Positions 1-9,054 of a stretch of 64,000 bases of DNA are shown piece by piece. A model generated the notes under the pieces. That model was not told the origin of the DNA and did not search any database. It worked only from the letters and a program-made list of their open reading frames with translations. This stretch comes from Frankiaceae bacterium. Lineage in GTDB: Bacteria > Actinomycetota > Actinomycetes > BP-191. A program made the translations under genes and the position numbers. Within the stretch, counting starts at the first letter, position 1. The number at the start of each line of letters is the position of its first letter. The stretch is from the NCBI GenBank assembly GCA_030840645.1, contig JAVEEC010000026.1:47192-111191 (forward strand). Direction: 5' to 3'.

Positions 1-377
1 GACCCCACGGCCTCGATCCACGCGCCCTCGCCGCCGAGCTCGCCGACCAGGTCGCGGCCGGCCGCGGCGGACCGCACGTCGTTCCACAGCAGCGCCGGGC
101 GAACGACCTGCCGGGTGTCGTCCAGCAGCACCATGCCGTGCTGCTGGGCGCCCACCGCCAGCGCACCAACCCCGTCCAGAAGCCCAGCGGCGCAGGCGTT
201 CTGGAGGGCGTTCCACCAGGCGGCCGGGTCCACCTCGGTGCCGTCGGGGTGCGGCGCCTGCCCCTGACGCAGGACCTGTCCTGTGTCGGCGTCGCACACC
301 ACGACCTTGGTGGACTGCGTGGACGAGTCGATGCCCGCGACCAGCCTCGCGGTCCCGGTGAGCCCGCGCTGCACCAC
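1..377 (-). CDS. xylB: xylulokinase, N-terminal part (cut by window edge)
   Basis: FGGY-family sugar kinase that phosphorylates D-xylulose to xylulose 5-phosphate in the cytoplasm. About 125 N-terminal residues are visible. They contain the phosphate-1 motif [13 protein letters not shown] near residue 15, followed by [12 protein letters not shown] and RPALLWND, which are typical of XylB. The rest of the gene, including the catalytic aspartate, lies outside the window. Two consecutive GTG codons (377 and 374) are possible starts; a GAAGGG lies about 13 bases upstream. The gene is divergent from xylA with only about 73 bases between the starts, the classic arrangement of a xylose-utilisation pair. 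Function is well supported; the exact start is not. Confidence 0.9.
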   Translation of the reverse strand, partial: MVQRGLTGTARLVAGIDSSTQSTKVVVCDADTGQVLRQGQAPHPDGTEVDPAAWWNALQNACAAGLLDGVGALAVGAQQHGMVLLDDTRQVVRPALLWNDVRSAAAGRDLVGELGGEGAWIEAVG

Positions 378-450
378 GAGTCCGGCCGCCCTTCGCTGGT
401 TACTGAAGATATGACGCTAAACGATAGGCTCAGGGGACCGCATCCGTTCC
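378..450. promoter_or_regulatory. xylB/xylA divergent promoter region
   Basis: Short intergenic region between divergent xylB and xylA. It has a distinctly AT-rich pocket around 399-425 in otherwise very GC-rich DNA. This pocket carries a weak inverted repeat (GTT and AAC ends around a central ATAT). Xyl promoters in actinobacteria are often controlled by ROK-type XylR repressors, so an operator is plausible here, but no strong palindrome is visible. Confidence 0.5.
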
Positions 451-1650
451 GTGGAGGTCGTCGTGCCGCTCGCCCCGCGCCCGGAGGACAAGTTCTCGTT
501 CGGTCTGTGGACCGTCGGCTGGCAGGCCCGCGACCCGTTCGGGGACGCCACCCGCGCGCCGCTCGACCCGGTGGAGTCAGTGCACCGGCTGGCCGAGCTG
601 GGCGCGTGGGGGGTCACGTTCCACGACGACGACGTGGTGCCGTTCGCGGCCGACGAGCACGCCAGGCAGGAGCACCTGAAGCGCTTCCGGGCCGCGCTCG
701 ACGAGACCGGCCTCGTCGTCCCGATGGTGACGACGAACCTGTTCACGCACCCGGTGTTCAAGGACGGCGCGTTCACCAGCAACGACCGCTCGGTCCGTCG
801 CTTCGCGCTCCGCAAGGTGATGCGCAACCTCGACCTCGCCGCCGAGCTCGGCGCGACGACGTACGTCTTCTGGGGCGGCCGGGAGGGCGCGGAGACCGAC
901 GCGGCCAAGGACGTGCGCAGCGCCCTGGACCGCTACCGCGAGGGGCTCGACCTGCTCGCGCAGTACTCGATCGACCGGGGTTACGGGCTGCGCTTCGCCC
1001 TGGAGCCCAAGCCGAACGAGCCGCGCGGCGACATCCTGCTGCCCACCATCGGGCACGCCCTCGCGTTCATCACGACGTTGGCGCACGCCGACCTGTTCGG
1101 CGTCAACCCGGAGGTCGGCCACGAGCAGATGGCCAACCTGAACATGGTGCACGGCGTCAGCCAGGCACTGTGGCAGGGGAAGCTGTTCCACATCGACCTC
1201 AACGGCCAGCACGGGCCGAAGTTCGACCAGGACTTGACGTTCGGTCACGGCGACCTGCTCAGCGCGTTCTTCCTCGTCGACCTGCTGGAGAACGGCGGCC
1301 CGCAGGGCGTCTCGCCGTACGACGGCCCGAGGCACTTCGACTACAAGCCGCTGCGTACCGAGGACGTCGCCGGCGTGTGGTCCTCGGCCGCGGACAACAT
1401 GCGGACGTACCTGCTGCTCAAGGAGCGGGCGGCGGCGTTCCGCGCCGACCCCGCGGTCCAGCAGGCGCTGCTGGACAGCAAGGTGGCCGAGCTCGCGACG
1501 CCGACCCTGGCCGCGGGGGAGTCGTACGCCGACCTGCTCGCTGACCGCACCGCGTTCGAGGACTTCGACGCCGACGCGGTCGGGCAGCGCGGGTACGGCT
1601 TCGGCCGCCTCGACCAGCTCGCGGTCGAGCACCTGCTGGGCGCGCGTTAA
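451..1650 (+). CDS. xylA: xylose isomerase
   Basis: Interconverts D-xylose and D-xylulose in the cytoplasm, using two divalent metal ions. The 399-aa protein matches the short class I isomerases of actinobacteria. Visible motifs are FGLWTVGW and DPFGDATR near the N-terminus, the catalytic His/Asp segment FHDDDVVPF (His about 58, Asp about 61), the metal-binding [26 protein letters not shown], and the TFGHGD loop. The GTG at 451 is the start that keeps the usual spacing to [14 protein letters not shown]. It is divergent from xylB, so the two form a xylose-to-xylulose-5-phosphate pathway. The stop overlaps the next gene by one base (TAATG). Confidence 0.97.
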   Translation: MEVVVPLAPRPEDKFSFGLWTVGWQARDPFGDATRAPLDPVESVHRLAELGAWGVTFHDDDVVPFAADEHARQEHLKRFRAALDETGLVVPMVTTNLFTHPVFKDGAFTSNDRSVRRFALRKVMRNLDLAAELGATTYVFWGGREGAETDAAKDVRSALDRYREGLDLLAQYSIDRGYGLRFALEPKPNEPRGDILLPTIGHALAFITTLAHADLFGVNPEVGHEQMANLNMVHGVSQALWQGKLFHIDLNGQHGPKFDQDLTFGHGDLLSAFFLVDLLENGGPQGVSPYDGPRHFDYKPLRTEDVAGVWSSAADNMRTYLLLKERAAAFRADPAVQQALLDSKVAELATPTLAAGESYADLLADRTAFEDFDADAVGQRGYGFGRLDQLAVEHLLGAR

Positions 1651-2363
1651 TGGAGTTCGTCGGTGAGGACCTGACCGGTGCCAGGTTCCTCAACGTCGAC
1701 CTGACCCGGGTCGTCATCCGCGGTGCGCTGCTGACGAACGCCGACATCAGCGGCGACATCGAGGGCCTCAGGGTGAACGGCGTCGACGTCGCGCCCCTCG
1801 TCGAGGCGGAGCTCAACCGGCGTTACCCGGACCGCGTGAAGATGCGACCGAGCGACGCGGACGGCTTCCGCGAGGCATGGGAGGCCCTGGAACGGCTGTG
1901 GCAGCAGACCGTCGAGCGAGCGCAGGGGATGGCTCCCGAACTGCTGCACGAGCGGGTCGACGGCGAGTGGTCGTTCATCGAGACGCTGCGCCATCTCGTG
2001 TTCGCGACGGACGCCTGGGTGCGGCGCGCGATGCTCGGCGACCCGGCGCCCTGGGACCCGCTCGGCCTGCCGCACGACGACATGAGCGACGAGCCGAGCG
2101 TCCCGCGCGACCGCACCGCCCGGCCGTCACTGGACGAGGTGCTCGCGCTGCGCGCGGACCGGATGGCCACCGTTCGCCGGGTGATCGCCGACCTGACCGA
2201 CGAGACGCTCGCCGGCATGACCGAGCCGGTCTTGGAGCCGGGCTACCCGGAGTCGCAGAGCTTCCCCGTACGCCGGTGCCTGGGCGCGATCGTCAACGAG
2301 GAGTGGGAGCACCGGCTCTTCGCCGAGCGCGACCTCGACCTGCTCCAGTCCCCGGCTTCTTAG
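1650..2363 (+). CDS. DinB-like protein with N-terminal pentapeptide-type segment
   Basis: A 237-aa cytoplasmic protein. Residues of about 1-35 have spaced A/D/L repeats (DLTGARFLNVDL, GALLTNADISG) like a short pentapeptide-repeat helix. The rest looks like a DinB_2 four-helix bundle: conserved DGEWSFIETLRHLVF near the middle and EEWEHRLFAERDLD near the C-terminus, whose histidines fit a DinB metal site. The DinB superfamily includes thiol-dependent metalloenzymes and proteins of unknown role, so the substrate cannot be named. The ATG overlaps the xylA stop by one base, implying co-transcription and translational coupling, but no known link to xylose metabolism is evident. Confidence 0.85.
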   Translation: MEFVGEDLTGARFLNVDLTRVVIRGALLTNADISGDIEGLRVNGVDVAPLVEAELNRRYPDRVKMRPSDADGFREAWEALERLWQQTVERAQGMAPELLHERVDGEWSFIETLRHLVFATDAWVRRAMLGDPAPWDPLGLPHDDMSDEPSVPRDRTARPSLDEVLALRADRMATVRRVIADLTDETLAGMTEPVLEPGYPESQSFPVRRCLGAIVNEEWEHRLFAERDLDLLQSPAS

Positions 2364-2463
2364 GCGGGAGCGCCGGCAGGGACTCGGGACTCGGCTGGCC
2401 TGGATCAGCGAACACCGAACGTACGGCACGTCGGCTCGGGGGATGGCTGCCGAACCGCTGGCA

Positions 2464-3471
2464 TCAGAGCGACGCGAGCCAGCGCACCACGGCCTCCTCG
2501 TCCAGCGACGTGCGGACCGTGAGCAGGTGGCCGTTCTGCCGCAGCACCTCGACGACGAGGCCGCCGGCCGTCGCCCGCAGCACGCCGCGCAATCCGCCGG
2601 CCGCGACCGGTGTGCCGCTCCCGAGCGGCGTCGGGCCCGGCAGGTCTTGCACGTCCTGTACGACGGCGATCTCACCGGCGCCGCGGCAGACGGTCCGCGC
2701 TCGTACCCGTACCGGCGAGCCCGGTGTCGCGGGGTCGGAGTCGGTGAGGCGTACCGAACGTTCGGCGGTCAGCCCCGGCGGCGCCGCGACGGCGGGTGCC
2801 GGTACGGCAGTGACCACGGTCGTCCGCAGCCGCGGGTCCAGCGGCTTCGGGGTCGCGCCGCCGAACGGGTCGGCGAGCGTCGTGGACAACGCGACCGCGG
2901 TGGCGGTCCGGCTCCGGACCTCGCGCCCGTCCAACGTCCACGTGTCGGCCAGCAGCAGCCCGGCCCGGTCGACGCATGACCGCGCGCGCGACGAGCCGGT
3001 CGCGGCCGCGAAGGCGCCGGCGTCCAACGGTTCGAGCGTGGCCCACCACGTGCACTCGCGGCCGGCGACGGTACCGGTGCCGTCGCGACGGGCGAGGCCA
3101 CGACGTTCGGCCGAGGCCAGTGGTGAACGCAGCCACAGCGCGTCGCCCGCCTCTCCCGGGCCGACGATCTGCAGCTCCGCCCACGTTCCGCCGGAGAGCA
3201 CGTAGACGGCGCGCTCGGCCGTGACGGTCCCGCTGACCGGAGCGCCGTCGCGGGACACGACGCGGCGGGTGCGCGCGGGCGTCACCTCGACGGTCTCGAC
3301 GGACTCGCGCGCGGACTCCACGACGCGGTACGTGACCCGGTACGACTCCGGCGGCGCGCCGGGCAGCCAACCGCGCGGCGGCGGCGCGGGCGACGCACGG
3401 AGCAGGACGACCGCGACCGCCAGGACGACGGCGGCGGCCGCCGCGATCAGCGGTGGGCGGGGCCTGGCCAC
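2464..3471 (-). CDS. N-terminally anchored exported protein of unknown function
   Basis: Predicted 335-aa protein with one N-terminal hydrophobic segment (LIAAAAAVVLAVAVVLLRA, residues about 8-26). This is followed by a short Pro-rich stretch and a globular outer region. The segment YRVTYRVVESARESVETVEV and the C-terminal HLLTVRTSLDEEAVVRWLASL vaguely recall LolA/RseB-like lipid-sensing folds, but I see no diagnostic motif. Two Cys pairs may form disulfides. The GTG at 3471 lies inside the 3' end of the preceding minus-strand gene (25-base overlap), so it is probably the last gene of the liv-type operon. Its link to transport is inferred only from position. Confidence 0.75.
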   Translation of the reverse strand: MARPRPPLIAAAAAVVLAVAVVLLRASPAPPPRGWLPGAPPESYRVTYRVVESARESVETVEVTPARTRRVVSRDGAPVSGTVTAERAVYVLSGGTWAELQIVGPGEAGDALWLRSPLASAERRGLARRDGTGTVAGRECTWWATLEPLDAGAFAAATGSSRARSCVDRAGLLLADTWTLDGREVRSRTATAVALSTTLADPFGGATPKPLDPRLRTTVVTAVPAPAVAAPPGLTAERSVRLTDSDPATPGSPVRVRARTVCRGAGEIAVVQDVQDLPGPTPLGSGTPVAAGGLRGVLRATAGGLVVEVLRQNGHLLTVRTSLDEEAVVRWLASL

Positions 3472-5099
3472 GCCGGGAATGGTGCCAGGTCCGGCTCCGC
3501 TACCTCGGTGTAGTACCGGAGCATCCAGTACGGCGTGAGGTAGTCGACGCCAGGCGTCTGGTGCGTCGGCCCCTCCGAGCCGTCGAGCTGCGTCGGCGGC
3601 CGCTGCCAGAGGAAGTCCGTCGGCGGTCGCAGCGCGACCGGCAACGGCGTACGCGCGCGCAGGTTCGTCTTGGTGCCGGGGATCACGACCGGATCGGCGC
3701 CCGCGACGACGACCTCGAGCTGGTCGGCGGGTACGCACTCGATCTCGGTACCGCAGCGCGGCGAGTTGGCGACCGGGCCCGCGTGCGTTGCCCGGCGGTA
3801 CGACAGCCACTCGCCCAGGTGCGTCACCGCGTCGGAGCGCCGGGACGCCTCGCCGGTGAGGGCGTACGTGATGGTCTCGAAGTGCGCGTTGACGTCGTCG
3901 CGCGTGGTCTTGTCCATCGGCGCGAGCCCAGCCTTCAACGCCTCGCGGACGGTCGGGTCGGGCTCGAGGCGGACCGTGGTGAAGCCGGTCAGGTGGTGCA
4001 GGTTGAACTTGTAGTAGCCGTCGTTCGGCTGGACCGAGTCGAACTCCATGGACGCGCCGAGCGCGGGGAGCTGGCTCGCCGCCTCCTCGGCCCAGACCGC
4101 GTTCCACGTCGCCTGCTCCTGCGCGGTGCCGCTCGACGCGACGTGCCGCGCGCTCTGCGCGATGTTCAGCCGGGCGAGCGGGACCTGCTGCATGAACGTC
4201 GGCGACGCGAAGTTGTCGAAGTCGTGGCCGTTGCCGCCGGGGATCGGCGCGGGAACGGGGAGCGAGACGTTGCCGTGCGGTCGCGGGAACGACCAGCCGT
4301 ACTTCACCAGCCGGGTCGCGAGGGTGAGCATGTCGGCGCGGATCGTGTCGCGCAACGCCGTGTCCTTCGCACCGACGAGGTCGAACGCGAGCATCAAGCC
4401 GAACGTCGTCCCGGCGTACGTGTCCCGGCTCGGCGCGGTCTCGCAGTAGTAGTCGACGCCGTCCTCCCAGCGGAACGGGCCGAAGACCCGCTTGTTCGAC
4501 TTCGGCGCGATGCCGATGCCGTCGGGCGTGGTCGCCGGGTCGGGCGCGCAGGCCCGCATCAGCAGGCCCTGCTCGCCCTGCAGCACGCCGCCGCCGAACG
4601 ACGGCGGGGTCCCGGTCGGGTCCGGCGCGAACGTCGTCTTCCACTCGCGGCCGATGTTGACCAGCAGGTGGTACTGCGCGACCGTGCGCTTCACCCGCGC
4701 GTACGCCTGGTCGCGCTGCGCGGTCCAGAACACGCGCTCACCGCGGGAGAGACTCCGCTGCGCGAGCTTGTCGTTCGCGACGGCGTAGCGGAACGACTGG
4801 CCGCCGAGGTAGACGCCGGTCCAGAGGCCGGAGTCGCCCCACGCGCCGCCGCTCGCGACGTCGCCGGGAACGCGTTCCGGGGTCCGGTAGTCGACCTCGA
4901 TGACCTGGCCGAAGCGGATGTTGTCGGCGATGCGCTGGTCGAGTACGTAACCCGCCACGGCGAGCGGGCCGCAGGCGAGCGGCTCCTCGCGGCAGCGGCC
5001 GTCACCGTCGCGGCCGCGCGCGGAGGCGGGCGCCGCGAGAGCGAGGGCGAGCAGGACTGCGACAGCGGCGCGAGAGCGCACGGATCCTCCGATGGTCAT
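3447..5099 (-). CDS. secreted protein of unknown function in the liv-type operon
   Basis: Predicted 550-aa exported protein. It has a clear Sec signal peptide (Arg-rich n-region, AAVAVLLALALAAPASA core) ending near residue 28-30. The mature part begins with a Cys-containing segment and has no transmembrane helix. It is rich in Trp, Tyr and His (for example DGYYKFNLHHLTGF and YHLLVNIGREWKTTF). I recognise no family. The ATG at 5099 overlaps the stop of the MFS-LivF gene as ATGA, so translation is coupled; an in-frame GTG a few codons later is an alternative start. Placement directly after the transporter genes suggests an extracytoplasmic partner, such as a binding or hydrolytic protein, but this is inference only. 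Confidence 0.8.
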   Translation of the reverse strand: MTIGGSVRSRAAVAVLLALALAAPASARGRDGDGRCREEPLACGPLAVAGYVLDQRIADNIRFGQVIEVDYRTPERVPGDVASGGAWGDSGLWTGVYLGGQSFRYAVANDKLAQRSLSRGERVFWTAQRDQAYARVKRTVAQYHLLVNIGREWKTTFAPDPTGTPPSFGGGVLQGEQGLLMRACAPDPATTPDGIGIAPKSNKRVFGPFRWEDGVDYYCETAPSRDTYAGTTFGLMLAFDLVGAKDTALRDTIRADMLTLATRLVKYGWSFPRPHGNVSLPVPAPIPGGNGHDFDNFASPTFMQQVPLARLNIAQSARHVASSGTAQEQATWNAVWAEEAASQLPALGASMEFDSVQPNDGYYKFNLHHLTGFTTVRLEPDPTVREALKAGLAPMDKTTRDDVNAHFETITYALTGEASRRSDAVTHLGEWLSYRRATHAGPVANSPRCGTEIECVPADQLEVVVAGADPVVIPGTKTNLRARTPLPVALRPPTDFLWQRPPTQLDGSEGPTHQTPGVDYLTPYWMLRYYTEVAEPDLAPFPAWPGPAHR

Positions 5100-7096
5100 G
5101 CGGCGTTGCCGCCGAGAAAGACGGAACGCAGCAGGTCGTCCCGGGCGAGCAGGTCGGCCGTCGGCCCCTCGAAGCGGACCTGGCCCTTCTCCATGAAGTA
5201 CGCGCGGTCGGCGAGGGTGAGCGCGACGTTCACCGACTGCTCGACCAGGACGACGGTGATGCCGTCGGCGTTGAGGCGGCGCACGGTCGCGAGCAGCTCC
5301 TGCACGACCACCGGCGCGAGCCCCAGCGACAGCTCGTCGATGAGCAGCAGCTTCGGCTTGAGGAGGAACGCCTGCGCCAACGTGAGCATCTGCCGCTGCC
5401 CGCCGGACAGCGAGCCCGCGCGCTGCGGCAGCAACGGCGCCAGCGCGGGGAACACGTCGAGCACCTCGCCCAGGCGCGCGTTCAGGAGCGCCTTGTCGCG
5501 GCGGAGCAGGAACGCGCCGAGCCGCAGGTTCTCCGCGACGGTGAGCCCGGGGAAGATGCCGCGCCCGCCGGGCGCCTGGACGATGCCGCGCGCGGCGGTG
5601 CGCTCCGGCGGCTCGCCGGTGACGGCGGCGCCGTCGAACCACACGTTGCCGCCGTCCGGCTCGACCAGCCCGCTGATGGCATTCAGCGTCGTGGACTTGC
5701 CCGCGCCGTTGGTGCCGAGCAGCGCGACGATCTCGCCCTGGCGGATCGCAAGGTCGACGCCGAAGAGCACCTGCACCCCGTCGTAGGAAACCGTCAGGTC
5801 CTTCGTCTCGAGCAGCAGCACGCGCCCCTCGTCGTCGGTGCGCGCGCCGACCTCGACGTGCGACGGGTCGAGCCGTTCGACGTCGGCGTCGACATAGCGG
5901 GTGGCGGTGCGGATGTGGAACGCGCCGCGCAGGCAGATCGCGGCGGCGACGAGGAACCCCCAGCGGTTGCCGGTGGCCTGCGCGACCTGCGTGACGACGA
6001 TCGCGAAGACGGCACCGGTGAGGGCGATGACCTGGCCGAGGGCGTACGCGCTGGACCGGAGCTCCGGCGGCGAGATCATGGTGCCGACGGTCGCGAGCAG
6101 CGGCGCGACGAGGCCGAACAGCGCCGTGATGACGAACAGGATCGGCACGGCCACGAAAGCGTTGGGAGAGAGCGCAAACGCGACCAGCAGCCCGACGATC
6201 GCGAACGCCACGCCGGCCAGCCATCGCAGGCCGGTCGCCGGGGAGACGTTGAGCCGGTCCTGCGCGAGCCGCGACCCGACCAGGGTCGCGACGATAGCGC
6301 CTGCGCCCGCGACGAGGCCGACGCCGCCGACCCACGCGGTACCGAGGCCGAAGTCCTCCTTGAAGTAGAACGGCAGCACGATGGTCGCGCCGAGGATCGC
6401 CCCGGCGAACCAGATCTGCGTGAACCAGAGGTAGCGGAGCGAGCGGACCGCGTACAGCGTCGGGAACACCTCGCGGACCTGCCGCGGCGTCTCCGACTGC
6501 GGCGCCTCGTAGACCCCGCGCTCCGGCTCGCGGACGCGGGCGGACCAGATGATGGCGACGAGCGTCGGCACTGTGAGCAGGAAGAACGGCGCGCGCCAGC
6601 CGAAGACGGCCGCGAGCCCGGCGCCGGCGGCGGCGCCGAACATCGCGCCGACGTTGTTGGCGAGGGCATGCACGCCGAGCGCCCTGGCGCGGACCTGCGG
6701 CGGGTAGAAGTCGGCCAGCAGCGAGAGCTGCACGGGGTAGGACACGGTGCGGCCCAGCGACGCGCCGACCCGGGCCGCGATGAGCACCCAGAGGCCCGGC
6801 GCGAGACCGGTCGCGAGCGAGAAGACGCCCCACGTGGCCGCGGCCCCGAGGGCGATCGGCATGCGGTGGCGCCGGTCGGCGAGCAGCGACACCGGTACGG
6901 CGAGCAGCGGTGCGACGACGAGGACGAACACGGTGATCAGCCCGAAGTCGCCGACCTTCTTGCCGAACGCCGCGGCGATGGTCGGCGCGACCCAGATGAA
7001 CGTCGCGTTGTCCAGCTCGTCCACGGCGTTCAGCGCGAACATCGCGAGCATCGGCCGCGGGTTCTCGCCGTTGACGTAGCGGCGCAGGCGGCTCAC
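5096..7096 (-). CDS. MFS transporter fused to a LivF-type ABC ATPase
   Basis: A 666-aa fusion protein. Residues of about 1-415 are a 12-helix major facilitator domain with the loop motif ADRRHRMPIALG between helices 2 and 3. Residues of about 430-666 are a complete LivF-like ATPase: Walker A GTNGAGKST, Q-loop region GIVQAPGGRGIFPGLTV, signature LSGGQRQM, Walker B LLLIDELSLGLAP and the switch-region VLVEQSVNVAL. The Walker B proline of the usual DEP is Leu. The GTG at 7096 overlaps the upstream stop (GTGA). It sits after the LivH-LivM fusion, so it probably supplies one ATPase of a branched-chain-type importer; LivG is encoded at 12001-12783. The purpose of the MFS half is unknown; no frameshift or stop separates the halves. 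Confidence 0.92.
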   Translation of the reverse strand: MSRLRRYVNGENPRPMLAMFALNAVDELDNATFIWVAPTIAAAFGKKVGDFGLITVFVLVVAPLLAVPVSLLADRRHRMPIALGAAATWGVFSLATGLAPGLWVLIAARVGASLGRTVSYPVQLSLLADFYPPQVRARALGVHALANNVGAMFGAAAGAGLAAVFGWRAPFFLLTVPTLVAIIWSARVREPERGVYEAPQSETPRQVREVFPTLYAVRSLRYLWFTQIWFAGAILGATIVLPFYFKEDFGLGTAWVGGVGLVAGAGAIVATLVGSRLAQDRLNVSPATGLRWLAGVAFAIVGLLVAFALSPNAFVAVPILFVITALFGLVAPLLATVGTMISPPELRSSAYALGQVIALTGAVFAIVVTQVAQATGNRWGFLVAAAICLRGAFHIRTATRYVDADVERLDPSHVEVGARTDDEGRVLLLETKDLTVSYDGVQVLFGVDLAIRQGEIVALLGTNGAGKSTTLNAISGLVEPDGGNVWFDGAAVTGEPPERTAARGIVQAPGGRGIFPGLTVAENLRLGAFLLRRDKALLNARLGEVLDVFPALAPLLPQRAGSLSGGQRQMLTLAQAFLLKPKLLLIDELSLGLAPVVVQELLATVRRLNADGITVVLVEQSVNVALTLADRAYFMEKGQVRFEGPTADLLARDDLLRSVFLGGNAA

Positions 7097-9054
7097 GACG
7101 CCACCTCGGCGAGCGTCTTCGTGGGCGCGGGCAGCGCCGGCTCGACCGGCACGACCTTCGGCCGCACGTCGATGCCGGTGACCGCGCGGGCGACGACGTC
7201 GCGGATCGCGAACGCCACCCGCGCGAGCCCGCCGGGCAGCACGAGCACGAGCGTCAGCAGGCCGACGCCGGTCGAGAGGATGCCGAAGTACGGCGAGATC
7301 CCCGAGGCGAAGTACGGGATGCCGAGGAAGTACGCGGTGCCGAGCAGGGCGCCGCCGACCGAGCCGAGCCCGCCGATGATGGCGGCCGCGAGGAGGCTCA
7401 ACGAGCGCCAGGCCGGGAACGCCTCCGGCCCCGCGCTGCGTACGCCCGCGGAGTAGAGGAAGCCCGCGAGAGAGGCGAGCGTCCCCGAGACGACGAACGC
7501 CGTGAGCTTGGTCCGGACGACGGCGACGCCGAGCGCGGCGGCCTGGACCGGGTTGTCGCGGATCGCGGTGAGGTTGCGGCCGAAGCGCGCGCGTTGCAGC
7601 GTCCTGACCGCGAACACGCAGACGGCGAGGAACGCGAGGGCGATGAAGTAGAACTGGTCGACGCCGATCCACTCGGGCCGGTTCAGGACGCCGGTGCCGC
7701 GGAACCACGGCTCGTCGAACAGCCACGACGACGCGACGACCGCGAAGCCCAGCGTCACGACGGCGAGCAGCGGACCCGGCAGCCGCAGCGCGGGGATGCC
7801 GAGCAGCAGCGCGACCAGCCCGCCCAGCGCGCCCGCGACCACGAACGCGAGCCAGAACGGCAGCCCGTGCACCTCGACGAGCCGTGACCCGATGACGCCG
7901 CCGAAGCCGGCGAGAGCCCAGTGCCCCAGCGAGAGCTGGCCCGCCCAGCCGGACAGGATGGTGACGGCCAGCGTGACGACGCTCACGACGGCGATGGTCG
8001 CGAGCAGGAACGTCGTGGACGACTTGAGGACGAGCGGCGCGGCGAGCAGCGCGCCGGCCGCGACGGCGGTCGCGGTGCGGCTGACGAGGCGCCAGCGCGG
8101 GTGCGCGAGCACCTCGGGCGGCAGCGGGCGCACGGCGTCCGCGGCGGCCCACGACGATTCCTCGGCGGCCGTCGTACGGCGGCGTTCGAAGCGGCGGGCG
8201 AGCAGCACGACGAGAACGAGGCCGAGGACGACGGCGTCGGTGACGCCGGCCTGCCCGGTGTAGAAGATGGCGAGCTGGTCGACGAGGCCGAACGCGAGCC
8301 CGACACCGAACGCGAGCCCGATCGACTCGAACCGCGCGACCGTCGCGGCGGCGAGGCCGCGGGCGAGCAGCGGCAGCCCGACCGCCTCCGTCGAGGAGAA
8401 CCCGACGACGGGCGCGAGCAGGATCGAACCGATGCCGGCGAGCAGCGCGCCGACGACCCAGGCCAGCGTCGAGACGCGGCGGACCGGGATGCCGAGGAGC
8501 TGCGCGCGCGACGAGTTCTCTGCGGACGCGCGGATGGCGACGCCGTAGACGCTGCGGCGCAGGAACCACACGACCGCCAGCACGACGAGCGGCCCCGCGA
8601 CGAGGACCATGACGTGCTGCGGCTGCACGACGACGCGGCCGAACGTGAAGCGCGGCCAGTTGAGCGGCACGGGGAACGTCTCGCCGCCACCCGCGAAGAT
8701 CGACTCCTTGCCGACCTTCGGCTTCGGCAGGACCAGCCTGCCTACGGTGACGACCTGCGCGACGCCGACCGTCGCGATGAGCACGATGAGCCGCGGGCTG
8801 CGGAACAGCCGCTGGATGACCGTGCGCTCGATGACCGCGGCGAGCAGCGCGGTGGCTGCGAGCGAGGCGGGCAGGGCGAGCCAGTAGTTCCAGTGCGCGA
8901 CCTGCGTCAGCGACAGCATCATCGCGACGGCGAACGCGCCGATCTCGCCGTGCGCGAAGTTCACCACGCGGTTCGACATGTAGATGAGGACGAGCCCGAC
9001 CGCCAGCAGGGCGTTCGCCATGCCGATCGTGAGGCCGAGCAGGACCAGGTCCAC
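7093..9054 (-). CDS. LivH-LivM fusion, ABC transporter permease
   Basis: A 653-aa inner-membrane protein joining both permeases of a branched-chain-amino-acid-type ABC importer. Residues of about 1-290 are LivH-like (MSNRVVNFAHGEIGAF, the conserved LivH FAHGE motif). A charged linker with RRFERRRTTAAEESS follows. From about 345 the protein is LivM-like (ILSGWAGQLSLGHWAL and GRNLTAIRDNPVQAAALGV, both LivM hallmarks). The GTG at 9054 shares its G with the TAG of the binding-protein gene, and the end overlaps the next gene by four bases, so the operon is tightly coupled. The family moves amino acids, amides and urea; the amino-sugar context suggests a different ligand, which is inference. Confidence 0.93.
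   Translation of the reverse strand: MDLVLLGLTIGMANALLAVGLVLIYMSNRVVNFAHGEIGAFAVAMMLSLTQVAHWNYWLALPASLAATALLAAVIERTVIQRLFRSPRLIVLIATVGVAQVVTVGRLVLPKPKVGKESIFAGGGETFPVPLNWPRFTFGRVVVQPQHVMVLVAGPLVVLAVVWFLRRSVYGVAIRASAENSSRAQLLGIPVRRVSTLAWVVGALLAGIGSILLAPVVGFSSTEAVGLPLLARGLAAATVARFESIGLAFGVGLAFGLVDQLAIFYTGQAGVTDAVVLGLVLVVLLARRFERRRTTAAEESSWAAADAVRPLPPEVLAHPRWRLVSRTATAVAAGALLAAPLVLKSSTTFLLATIAVVSVVTLAVTILSGWAGQLSLGHWALAGFGGVIGSRLVEVHGLPFWLAFVVAGALGGLVALLLGIPALRLPGPLLAVVTLGFAVVASSWLFDEPWFRGTGVLNRPEWIGVDQFYFIALAFLAVCVFAVRTLQRARFGRNLTAIRDNPVQAAALGVAVVRTKLTAFVVSGTLASLAGFLYSAGVRSAGPEAFPAWRSLSLLAAAIIGGLGSVGGALLGTAYFLGIPYFASGISPYFGILSTGVGLLTLVLVLPGGLARVAFAIRDVVARAVTGIDVRPKVVPVEPALPAPTKTLAEVAS

Noticed and set aside
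2364..2463. Gap after the DinB-like gene searched for RNA genes or operators
   Set aside because: Only weak GC hairpins are present; convergent gene ends explain the gap.
7097..8569. N-terminal extension of the MFS-LivF frame upstream of 7096
   Set aside because: The extension overlaps the LivHM coding sequence in another frame and is Arg-rich; the GTG at 7096 in a GTGA overlap gives a normal MFS N-terminus.
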